NCBI GenBank assembly: GCA_013415575.1
Contig: JAAEES010000111.1
Location: 1-5,690, forward strand
Direction of reading: 5' to 3'
From: Methanomicrobiales archaeon
Lineage (GTDB): Archaea; Halobacteriota; Methanomicrobia; Methanomicrobiales; Methanospirillaceae
DNA: 5,690 nt
Under the pieces are notes generated by a model. The model was not told the origin of the DNA, did no database searches, and worked only from the letters and a program-made list of their open reading frames with translations. The position numbers and the translations under genes are program-made. Shown piece by piece: positions 1 to 5,280 of this stretch (its first letter is position 1; each line of letters opens with the position of its first letter).

Positions 1-713
1 AGCCGGATCGTGACCTGGACCAGGGGGCCGGTGGACAGCAGTGGGAGAACCTCGAAGACAGAGAGCAGGATTTCTTCGGCCGGCTCCACCAGCTTTTGGA
101 GGGAGCCGTCTCCCCTGGAATCGACGATCGAGCCCTCCCGGAAGATCGCAACCGAGCTCACCCCGGGTGTGAATACAATCCGGTCAAGAACACCCTCCGG
201 ACTATTCTCCTGTACCGGCACCAGAGGGGCTGCAGTTCCGGCAGGACGGCCTGCTGCCACTGCAGGTTCATGTTCGATATGATCAGGATGGCCGTCGACA
301 AGGCCTGCGGACCGGCGCTGCGACGCTCTTCCTGCTCCCTGTCGCTCTTCTCCGGAAAACATGGTCATGAACGGGGGCAATCCTGCTGTTCTTTCCCGGG
401 GACCAGTGATCCCTGCCCCGGGTCCCACGAGGGCCAGGGCATCCCGGAACTCCCGATCGGTATACCGGCGCAGGCTGGCGTGGATATACTCCTGCTGCGC
501 GAAGAGCCGCCGGGCCGCCTCTCCCTGGATCACCCTGTTCCCCACGCGGAAAAAGAAGGCTGCAGGACGGCCGTATTCTATGAGGATGAGTCCCTTCCCG
601 GTGGAGATCCGGAGCAGGATTGCTCCCTGGAACCGGGTGGTGTGCGAGAGGAGCCAGTCAAGGGAGGTCTCTATCTGGCCGATCGGCGTCCCTCGGGGAA
701 TCGCCCGGGTCAT
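1..713 (-). CDS. Two-domain protein with C-terminal Roadblock/LC7-like domain (3' end outside window)
   Basis: I read 237 codons from ATG at 713 with no stop before the window edge, so the C-terminus is missing. Three parts are visible. Residues about 10-75 form a small globular domain (TSLDWLL, FQGAILL, GLILIEYGRPAAFFFRVG, then GEAARRL). From memory this resembles the archaeal DUF2226/DUF4388 type, which I could not check. Residues about 97-175 are a Gly/Ala/Pro/Arg-rich linker, probably disordered. From about 176 a Roadblock/LC7-like pattern starts (FTPGVSSVAIFREGSIVDSR, then a helix, then LLSTGPLVQVTIR). The start is supported by GGTG at 722-725, 8 nt upstream, and by a 4-nt ATGA overlap with the preceding Roadblock gene, which implies translational coupling. 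Inferred role: scaffold or regulator of a small GTPase. The gene's reality is fairly sure; its function is not. Confidence 0.75.
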   Translation of the reverse strand, partial: MTRAIPRGTPIGQIETSLDWLLSHTTRFQGAILLRISTGKGLILIEYGRPAAFFFRVGNRVIQGEAARRLFAQQEYIHASLRRYTDREFRDALALVGPGAGITGPRERTAGLPPFMTMFSGEERQGAGRASQRRSAGLVDGHPDHIEHEPAVAAGRPAGTAAPLVPVQENSPEGVLDRIVFTPGVSSVAIFREGSIVDSRGDGSLQKLVEPAEEILLSVFEVLPLLSTGPLVQVTIR

Positions 714-1108
714 GCTGCCGGCACCGGCCTCTGGTTCTGCTTCTTCACATGGTAATTGATCTGCCCGATATTGGCATCCGGCCTGGCGATGACCGCGATG
801 AACCGGTCGTGATCCATTTCCTGGATCATGAGGATCCTGTTCTCGAACTCGAGGAAGATCTGGCACAGGGGGCCGTCCCGAATCCTGTCCGCAATCATCC
901 CTGATTCAAAGACGAGCCGCAAAATGCTGGCGGACAATCCGCTGGTGTCCGGTTCGGGATATCCGTCCCTGGTCACGACCGAACCGTCATTCCTGATCAG
1001 GAAGGCACTGCCAACCCCCCTGATTTTGAGTACATTTTCCAGCTCCGGCACCGCCACAGGATGCTTATCCTTTCCCATGTTCTGTATCAACACTACGCTC
1101 TCTGTCAT
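710..1108 (-). CDS. Roadblock/LC7 domain protein
   Basis: A 132-residue protein that is almost entirely one Roadblock/LC7 domain (about residues 20-122). The pattern is typical: a helix (VPELENVLKI), RGVGSAFLIRNDGSVVTRDG as the first strands, a central helix (LSASILRLVFESGMIADRI), then CQIFLEFENRILMIQEM and FIAVIARPDANIGQI near the end. There is no signal peptide or membrane segment, so it should be cytosolic. Members of this family (MglB, for example) form dimers that bind or regulate Ras-like GTPases. I chose ATG at 1108 because AGGTGGT lies 4 nt upstream; an in-frame GTG at 1117 would add three residues but overlaps that site. It starts 9 nt after the HAMP gene stop and overlaps the next gene by 4 nt, so the three are probably co-transcribed. 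The partner GTPase is not in view. Confidence 0.85.
   Translation of the reverse strand: MTESVVLIQNMGKDKHPVAVPELENVLKIRGVGSAFLIRNDGSVVTRDGYPEPDTSGLSASILRLVFESGMIADRIRDGPLCQIFLEFENRILMIQEMDHDRFIAVIARPDANIGQINYHVKKQNQRPVPAA
722..725 (-). promoter_or_regulatory. Ribosome binding site GGTG for the two-domain Roadblock gene
   Basis: On the minus strand GGTG lies 8 nt before the ATG at 713, within the end of the upstream gene. It matches part of the archaeal anti-SD complement GGAGGTGAT and favours this start. Confidence 0.4.
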
Positions 1109-1112
1109 CTGT

Positions 1113-1119
1113 ACCACCT
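1113..1119 (-). promoter_or_regulatory. Ribosome binding site deciding the Roadblock start
   Basis: AGGTGGT on the minus strand matches six of seven bases of AGGTGAT and sits 4 nt before the ATG at 1108. It overlaps the alternative GTG codon at 1117, which argues against that upstream start. It also overlaps the stop codon of the HAMP gene. Confidence 0.55.
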
Positions 1120-1335
1120 ATTCCTTCAGATACCCCCGCGAACCTCCGGGCGGCTGATCCTGGGCAAGGGTATCGAGCAGCCGGTAGGTATTCACCATTT
1201 TTAAAAAGGCCCGGGACAGGGTCCCGATCTCATCGTTCCGTGTTACCGGTAATTCAGGTTCGTTGAGGACTCCCCGGGACAGTTCGTCGGCGACCTGCGA
1301 GAGCTGCACGATCGGCCTGGCAATGAGCCGGGAGA

Positions 1336-1363
1336 GGTAGTAGCTGCACGGTAGTAGCTGCAC
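1336..1363 (-). repeat. Perfect 14-bp tandem duplication causing the frameshift
   Basis: On the plus strand GGTAGTAGCTGCAC occurs at 1336-1349 and again at 1350-1363 with no mismatch. Fourteen is not a multiple of three, so it shifts the HAMP gene frame just after the second membrane helix. The duplication also brings a GTG (1361-1363) into the downstream frame, which could in principle allow reinitiation of a HAMP-only fragment of 81 residues. Confidence 0.95.
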
Positions 1364-1380
1364 ATCAGGATCCCGGTGAT

Positions 1381-1398
1381 GGTGATCAGGGTGATCAG
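1381..1398 (-). repeat. In-frame 9-bp tandem repeat in the second membrane helix
   Basis: GGTGATCAG occurs twice in a row (plus strand), preceded by a partial copy GGTGAT at 1375-1380. It encodes LITLITIT within the second transmembrane helix, so it keeps the frame and hydrophobicity. It lies 17 bp from the 14-bp duplication. Confidence 0.85.
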
Positions 1399-1630
1399 AA
1401 CGATTGTCCCCCCAAGCCCGAGGGCCGCAATAATCGCCTGGATTCCTCCCACGGCCACGATGCTTAAGAGGAGTATGGGGAGTGCGGCAACGAAGAGCAT
1501 ACTGACCATCATTTTATAGAAGATGGGTATCTGAATGCGTTCTCCGGCCTGCATTTCAGGCATCCTGAGGTTATATGATTTCACCATGCAACCGCGCCCC
1601 TTTAAGCCACCAGTAAAAGGTCAGCACGGA

Positions 1631-1637
1631 ATATTTT
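1631..1637 (-). promoter_or_regulatory. Alternative AT-rich promoter element for the HAMP cluster
   Basis: AAAATAT on the minus strand lies 44 nt before the ATG at 1587. If it served as the TATA box, the leader would be about 20 nt. It is a weaker match than the box at 1687-1694. Confidence 0.25.
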
Positions 1638-1672
1638 CCCTTCTGGATGATATGAATTCCCGGGAAGAATAC

Positions 1673-1687
1673 TCATCGCAGCGATGA
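1673..1687. promoter_or_regulatory. 15-nt palindrome, candidate operator
   Basis: TCATCGC-A-GCGATGA is a perfect 7-bp inverted repeat with a 1-nt centre. It shares one base with the TATA-like box and lies on its downstream side for minus-strand transcription. A regulator bound here could block transcription initiation of the HAMP-Roadblock cluster. The symmetry is seen directly; the operator role is inferred. Confidence 0.4.
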
Positions 1688-1694
1688 ATATAAA
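1687..1694 (-). promoter_or_regulatory. TATA-like box for the HAMP-Roadblock cluster
   Basis: TTTATATT on the minus strand is close to the usual archaeal box (TTTATATA). Initiation about 25 nt downstream would leave a leader of roughly 75-80 nt before the ATG at 1587. The next stretch downstream is the palindrome at 1673-1687. No clear BRE is visible upstream. Confidence 0.45.
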
Positions 1695-1796
1695 CGCCCG
1701 CTCCATTCCAGGGGGAAGGCCGTCATATGGCCCGGGAAAAAGGGAACGGCCCTCTCTGCAGAGGAACCGGGAAATTATACCTGCTGACAGGGGGTC

Positions 1797-1814
1797 CTGC
1801 CGGGAATCCGGCAG
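1797..1814 (-). terminator. Hairpin downstream of purB, possible terminator
   Basis: CTGCCGG-GAAT-CCGGCAG is a perfect 7-bp GC-rich stem with a 4-nt loop, about 58 nt past the purB stop. No T-run follows directly; the nearest minus-strand T5 is at 1737-1741. Archaeal terminators usually rely on T-tracts, so this may instead be an mRNA 3' stabilising stem or chance. Confidence 0.3.
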
Positions 1815-1871
1815 AAATGGTCGTTATTGTTCATTCGGGGATGGTTCCCTTTTCAAATACCTGCGATCCTC

Positions 1872-3218
1872 TCACGCCTTCAGGTACTTTGCAGAGAGCT
1901 TTCGTTCCAGCCGCTCGACCTGCTCAACGGCAGTCCCGATGTAGCGGTCGGGATTGAGCAGCTCCCGGATCTCGTCCCGGGACAGGCATGCCATTACCTG
2001 CCTGTTCCCCACCAGGATCTCCTCGAGGGGTTTTTCCTTCGCCAGCGCCTCCATGCTGGCCACCCGGACGAACTCGTGGGCCTGCTGGCGGTCCATGCCC
2101 TTCTCCGCCAGCCGGATCATGACCGATTCGGCCATGTTGATGCCGTGGAGGAGGTGGAGGTTCTTCCGGATATTCTCCTCGCGGAGGGTGAGGCCCTCGA
2201 GCACGGTGGTCATGAGCCGGATGATATGATCGGCAAGGACGGTGGCTTCCGGGAAGAGGACCCGCTCGCAGGACGAGTTGGTGAGGTCCCGTTCATCCCA
2301 GAGGGTGTTGTTCTGGAGTGCCGGTTCGACGGCGGACCGGACGATCCGGGCAAGCCCGCAGACCTGCTCGCTCCGGATGGGGTTTTTCTTGTGCGGCATG
2401 GTGCTCGACCCGACCTGTTTTTTCCCAAACGCCTCCTCGACCTCCGCGATCTCGCTCCGCTGGAGGGAGCGCAGCGTGATCCCGATCTTGTCCAGCGTGG
2501 TGGCAACATTAGCCAGGAACATGAAGTACTCCGCGTACCGGTCCCGTGCTATCACCTGGTTTGAGACCTCTACCGGGGTAAGATCGAGGATCTCCATCAT
2601 CCGCTCCTGGATCCCGATCCCCCGCTCACCCAGAGCGGCCTGCGTCCCGACCGCCCCGGTCAGCTGCCCCACCGCGACCCGTGGAGTGAGTTCCTCCACT
2701 CGGTCGAGGTGCCGGGCGACTTCGGCTGCCCATATGGCGAACCGGAGGCCGTAGGTGGTGGGCACCCCGATCTGGCCATGGGTCCGGGCTGCACAGACCA
2801 GGTGTTTCGTTTCACTGCTCCGCTTCAGCAGGAGAGCGAGGAGCGAGCGGAGCTTGGCGTCGACCAGTTCGAGCGACTCCTTCAGCTGGAGCCCGGTCGC
2901 GGTGTCCAGGATATCGTTCGAGGTCGCCCCGTAGTGGATCCATCCCCCGGCCTCACCGCATTCCTCGGCGATTGCCTTCACGATCGCCATCATGTCGTGG
3001 TTGATCTCTGCCTCGATCTCCTTGGCCCGCGAGAGCCGGGCGCGGGAGGCATTCTGGTCGATGATATCTGCTGCGACCGGCGGCACGAGCCCGAATTCCG
3101 ACCCTGCCCGGGCCAGCGCGACCTCGGCCCGGACGATGCAGGCAAAGCGGTTCTCCTCGCTCCAGACCGCCCGCATCTCCGGCGTTCCGTACCGGTACTC
3201 GATGGGATGGATGGCCAT
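1872..3218 (-). CDS. purB: Adenylosuccinate lyase
   Basis: This cytosolic enzyme releases fumarate from SAICAR to give AICAR and from adenylosuccinate to give AMP, two steps of purine synthesis. The 448 residues match the usual length of the short PurB form. Visible motifs: the N-terminal HPIEYRYGTPEMRAVW; HYGATSNDILDT (95-106), a substrate-binding loop; RTHGQ (145-149), with the histidine of the general-acid region; the superfamily signature GSSTMPHKKNP (270-280), with the flexible loop and catalytic serine; and ERDLTNSSCER (309-319). The family acts as a homotetramer with active sites shared between subunits. ATG at 3218 gives the expected family N-terminus. GGAG lies 12 nt upstream, a long spacing, and an AT-rich box about 28 bp upstream suggests a leaderless transcript instead. 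It is divergent from the helicase and followed by a 284-bp gap, so it is probably transcribed alone. No key residue is missing. Confidence 0.97.
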   Translation of the reverse strand: MAIHPIEYRYGTPEMRAVWSEENRFACIVRAEVALARAGSEFGLVPPVAADIIDQNASRARLSRAKEIEAEINHDMMAIVKAIAEECGEAGGWIHYGATSNDILDTATGLQLKESLELVDAKLRSLLALLLKRSSETKHLVCAARTHGQIGVPTTYGLRFAIWAAEVARHLDRVEELTPRVAVGQLTGAVGTQAALGERGIGIQERMMEILDLTPVEVSNQVIARDRYAEYFMFLANVATTLDKIGITLRSLQRSEIAEVEEAFGKKQVGSSTMPHKKNPIRSEQVCGLARIVRSAVEPALQNNTLWDERDLTNSSCERVLFPEATVLADHIIRLMTTVLEGLTLREENIRKNLHLLHGINMAESVMIRLAEKGMDRQQAHEFVRVASMEALAKEKPLEEILVGNRQVMACLSRDEIRELLNPDRYIGTAVEQVERLERKLSAKYLKA

Positions 3219-3223
3219 GGCTA

Positions 3224-3233
3224 GAGATATCTC
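3224..3233. promoter_or_regulatory. 10-bp palindrome GAGATATCTC in the purB promoter
   Basis: GAGATATCTC is self-complementary and lies between the central AT box and the purB start codon. It overlaps the GGAG (3231-3234 on the minus strand) that could serve as a ribosome binding site. It might be an operator, but a 10-bp palindrome alone is weak evidence. Confidence 0.25.
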
Positions 3234-3242
3234 CTCTGTAAC

Positions 3243-3250
3243 AATAAAAA
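3243..3250. promoter_or_regulatory. Shared AT-rich TATA-like element between purB and the helicase
   Basis: AATAAAAA on plus reads TTTTTATT on minus and is the only AT-rich block in the 55-bp divergent region. Its centre is about 27 bp before the helicase ATG (3274) and about 28 bp before the purB ATG (3218). Archaeal TATA boxes sit about 25-28 bp before the transcription start, so both transcripts could begin at or near their start codons. The helicase start has no Shine-Dalgarno sequence, which agrees with this. Confidence 0.45.
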
Positions 3251-3273
3251 CCAGTCCTGACCAACTACTAGTA

Positions 3274-5280
3274 ATGGACGAGCTGGATTCCTGGTTCCCG
3301 TACGATGCCTACCGCCCGCACCAGCGGGAGATGCTGGATCTCGCCGCCCGGTGCGCCCGCGACGGGGGCATTGCCATGATCGATGCACCGACCGGGAGCG
3401 GCAAGTCGAGCGTGGTATCTGCCCTCCTCGCCGAGCGCGCAGGGAAAAAGATCATTATCGCGGTCCGGACCATCAGCCAGCTCACCACCTTTATCCGGGA
3501 ACTCGAGCTCATCAGGACCCGGAAACGCCCCCTGGCCTACTCCTACCTCATCGGGAAACGGAGCCTCTGCCTCCTCTCCGGGGAGGGGGATGTCTATCGC
3601 CGCTGCGAGGGGGTCAAGGCCGTCTCCACCTCCCTGATGCGGGAACGGGCAGGGCAGGGGCACCTGGTTCCATCGAAAGACCCGGTCATCACCCGGCAGA
3701 TCAGGAAACTTGATGCCGAACATCCCATCCTCTGCCCGTACTTCATCAAGAGCAGGGTGTTTGCCGGCGGAGAGGGGAACGCGCTCCGGATGCTCCCCTC
3801 GACCGCGCTCCGGACCAGGGCCGACCAGATCTCCCGGGAACGGGTCCTGCCCCAGGAACTCCACGAGATCGGGGCAGGGGTCTGCCCCTACGAGATGCTC
3901 CTCCTCGCAGCCCAGCGGTCCGATGTGGTGGTGGTCAATTACCACCACCTCTTCGATGATGAGATCAGGAACCAGCTCTACGGGTCCCTCTCCATCGAGC
4001 CCCACGAGGTCCTGCTCCTCATCGATGAAGCCCACAACTGCGGCGAGGTGATGCAGCGGGTGATGAACGTGGTCATCTCTGAGCCGGCTCTTGCCCAGGC
4101 GGAACGGGAGCTGACCGGGCTCCGGAAGCACCTGAAGCAGACCGCCGCCGTGACCCAGATCATCAGGAACATCGGCGCCTTCATGCAGGGGCTCAGGAAC
4201 TCGCACGAAACCGAGGACTGGTTTGACCCGTCCATCTTCGACCGCATGGTGGTCCGGGGTTCGCTCTACCGGGACATGGCCGAAGTGGTCGACGACCTGA
4301 TGCAGATCTCCGAGCATATCAGGGAGAAGAACAAGACGGCCGGGGAATACGCCACCACCGCGATCGAGACCCTCACCGCGTTCATGGTCCGGCTCTCCTG
4401 TTCGGCATCGGACCCGGGGTTCCTCACCATCTACCGCAGGGACGCACAGGAGATCTTCCTCGAGGTGAGGAATATCGATCCCTCCGACCGCCTCCAGGAA
4501 CTGGCCCGGGCCCACCACTGCTGTATCCTCATCTCGGGCACGCTCTCCCCGGTTGAGACCTTCCGCAGGTACTACTTCGGGGACCTGCCCGTGGCGACCT
4601 GCACCCTCCCGAATGTCTTTCCCCGGAAGAACCGCATGGTGCTCTGTGCCGGCGATATCACCACCGCGTTCTCCATGCGGCAGAACAAGGAGAATACCGC
4701 CCGCATCGCCCACTACATCACCAGCTTTGCCGGACTGAAAGGGAACCTGGCGGTCTACTTCCCCTCGTACCAGATCCTCGAGTCCTATGCCGGACTGCTC
4801 GGGGGCCGGCTCGCATCCCGGAATCTCATCGTCGAGCCCAAGGATGCCCGGGGTGCCGGCGAACTCCTGAAGACCTTCCTCTCCCTCCCCTCCCGGGGAT
4901 CGTCGGGCATCCTCTTTGCCGTCTGCGGCGGGAAGTGGAGCGAAGGGCTGGATTACCGGGGCGAACTCCTGGCCGGGGCCATGGTGATCGGCCTCCCGCT
5001 CGCCCCCTACAACCGGGTCCGGCAGATGACCATCGATTACTACCGGCACAAGTTCGGGGCAGACGGCGAGTTCATCAGCTATACCCTGCCCGCGCTCAAC
5101 CGGGCCCAGCAGGCCATCGGCCGCGTGCTCCGCACCCCCGAGGATCGCGGGGTCCTGGTCTTTGGCGAAAAACGGTTCCTTGAACCACGGGTTCGGGGCG
5201 GGCTCCCGCCCTGGATCCGTGACGAGATGGCGGAATGCAGCATCGAATCCTTTACCGGGGCGATGAAACGATGGACCTGA
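3274..5280 (+). CDS. XPD/Rad3-type iron-sulfur DNA helicase, superfamily 2
   Basis: A 668-residue helicase of the XPD/Rad3/DinG group, which unwinds DNA 5' to 3' using ATP. Motifs in order: YRPHQREM (13-20, Q-like); Walker A DAPTGSGKS (37-45); motif Ia IIIAVRT (60-66); DEAH (251-254); SGTLSP (421-426); NLAVYFPSYQ (491-500); KWSEGLDYRG (554-563); and QAIGRVLR (613-620). Cysteines 99 (KRSLC), 111 (RRC), 154 (LCPYF) and 204 (VCPYE) align in order and context with the four 4Fe-4S ligands of XPD. The spacings between them are longer than in human XPD. In archaea the protein is linked to DNA repair, though its exact role is unsettled. The frame is open further upstream into purB antisense, but the helicase similarity starts at ATG 3274, the first plausible start. 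There is no ribosome binding site, which suggests a leaderless mRNA. DinG is the main alternative name. Confidence 0.93.
   Translation: MDELDSWFPYDAYRPHQREMLDLAARCARDGGIAMIDAPTGSGKSSVVSALLAERAGKKIIIAVRTISQLTTFIRELELIRTRKRPLAYSYLIGKRSLCLLSGEGDVYRRCEGVKAVSTSLMRERAGQGHLVPSKDPVITRQIRKLDAEHPILCPYFIKSRVFAGGEGNALRMLPSTALRTRADQISRERVLPQELHEIGAGVCPYEMLLLAAQRSDVVVVNYHHLFDDEIRNQLYGSLSIEPHEVLLLIDEAHNCGEVMQRVMNVVISEPALAQAERELTGLRKHLKQTAAVTQIIRNIGAFMQGLRNSHETEDWFDPSIFDRMVVRGSLYRDMAEVVDDLMQISEHIREKNKTAGEYATTAIETLTAFMVRLSCSASDPGFLTIYRRDAQEIFLEVRNIDPSDRLQELARAHHCCILISGTLSPVETFRRYYFGDLPVATCTLPNVFPRKNRMVLCAGDITTAFSMRQNKENTARIAHYITSFAGLKGNLAVYFPSYQILESYAGLLGGRLASRNLIVEPKDARGAGELLKTFLSLPSRGSSGILFAVCGGKWSEGLDYRGELLAGAMVIGLPLAPYNRVRQMTIDYYRHKFGADGEFISYTLPALNRAQQAIGRVLRTPEDRGVLVFGEKRFLEPRVRGGLPPWIRDEMAECSIESFTGAMKRWT
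5257..5264 (+). promoter_or_regulatory. Weak ribosome binding site for the methyltransferase
   Basis: GGGGCGAT, inside the 3' end of the helicase gene, resembles GGAGGTGAT and lies 6 nt before the ATG at 5271. It supports that start and coupled translation. Confidence 0.35.

Larger units (their letters stand above)
1118..1587 (-). pseudogene. HAMP-domain membrane protein, frameshifted by a 14-bp tandem duplication
   Basis: Two overlapping frames make up one gene. The first, from ATG 1587, encodes two hydrophobic helices (about residues 27-47 and 52-78), then runs out of frame after MCSYY to a stop at 1243. The second frame continues with a HAMP domain (LSRLIARPIVQLSQVADELS, then NDEIGTLSRAF) to a TAG at 1118-1120. 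Deleting one 14-bp repeat copy leaves 456 nt, exactly 151 codons plus stop, reading MCSYYLSRLIARPIVQL without a seam. HAMP domains relay signals from membrane helices to cytosolic partners. This one has almost no external loop and only about 20 residues after HAMP, so it lacks both a sensor and an output domain of its own. As it stands, the 114-residue product would keep the helices and lose HAMP. There is no other lesion, so the event is recent or a sequencing or assembly error. No strong ribosome binding site is visible before 1587. Confidence 0.8.
1588..1871. other. Intergenic gap between purB and the HAMP gene
   Basis: I see no convincing gene in these 284 bp on either strand. They hold a hairpin after purB, a minus-strand T5 run at 1737-1741, a TATA-like box with an adjoining palindrome, and a second AT-rich stretch nearer the HAMP start. 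The frames open here have no ribosome binding site or recognisable domain. Confidence 0.6.

Noticed and set aside
96..755. Open frames on the plus strand across the left end
   Set aside because: The minus-strand frame is continuous, has a coupled start and shows domain patterns. The plus-strand translations are rich in Cys, Arg, Ser and Pro with no recognisable fold.
1602..1706. Possible 34-residue small protein on the minus strand upstream of the HAMP gene
   Set aside because: It has a hydrophobic start (MERAFIFIAAMSIL) but no ribosome binding site, and it spans the proposed TATA box and palindrome. It is out of frame with the HAMP gene.
1684..1957. Two short plus-strand frames in the purB-HAMP gap
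   Set aside because: Both run into the purB coding end, have Arg/Ser/Pro-rich translations, and lack ribosome binding sites or domains.
1827..2564. Open frame of 245 codons antisense to purB
   Set aside because: It lies opposite conserved purB motifs, and its composition is typical of antisense shadows in GC-rich genes.
2992..3273. Upstream extension of the helicase frame into purB antisense
   Set aside because: The extra 94 residues have no helicase similarity, overlap the well-supported purB coding strand, and would leave no room for promoters. The family N-terminus fits ATG 3274.
3268..5049. Long open frame of 593 codons antisense to the helicase
   Set aside because: It mirrors the GC-rich codon bias of the helicase. 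The translation is a low-complexity mix of Gly, Asp, Glu, Val and Pro with no domain.
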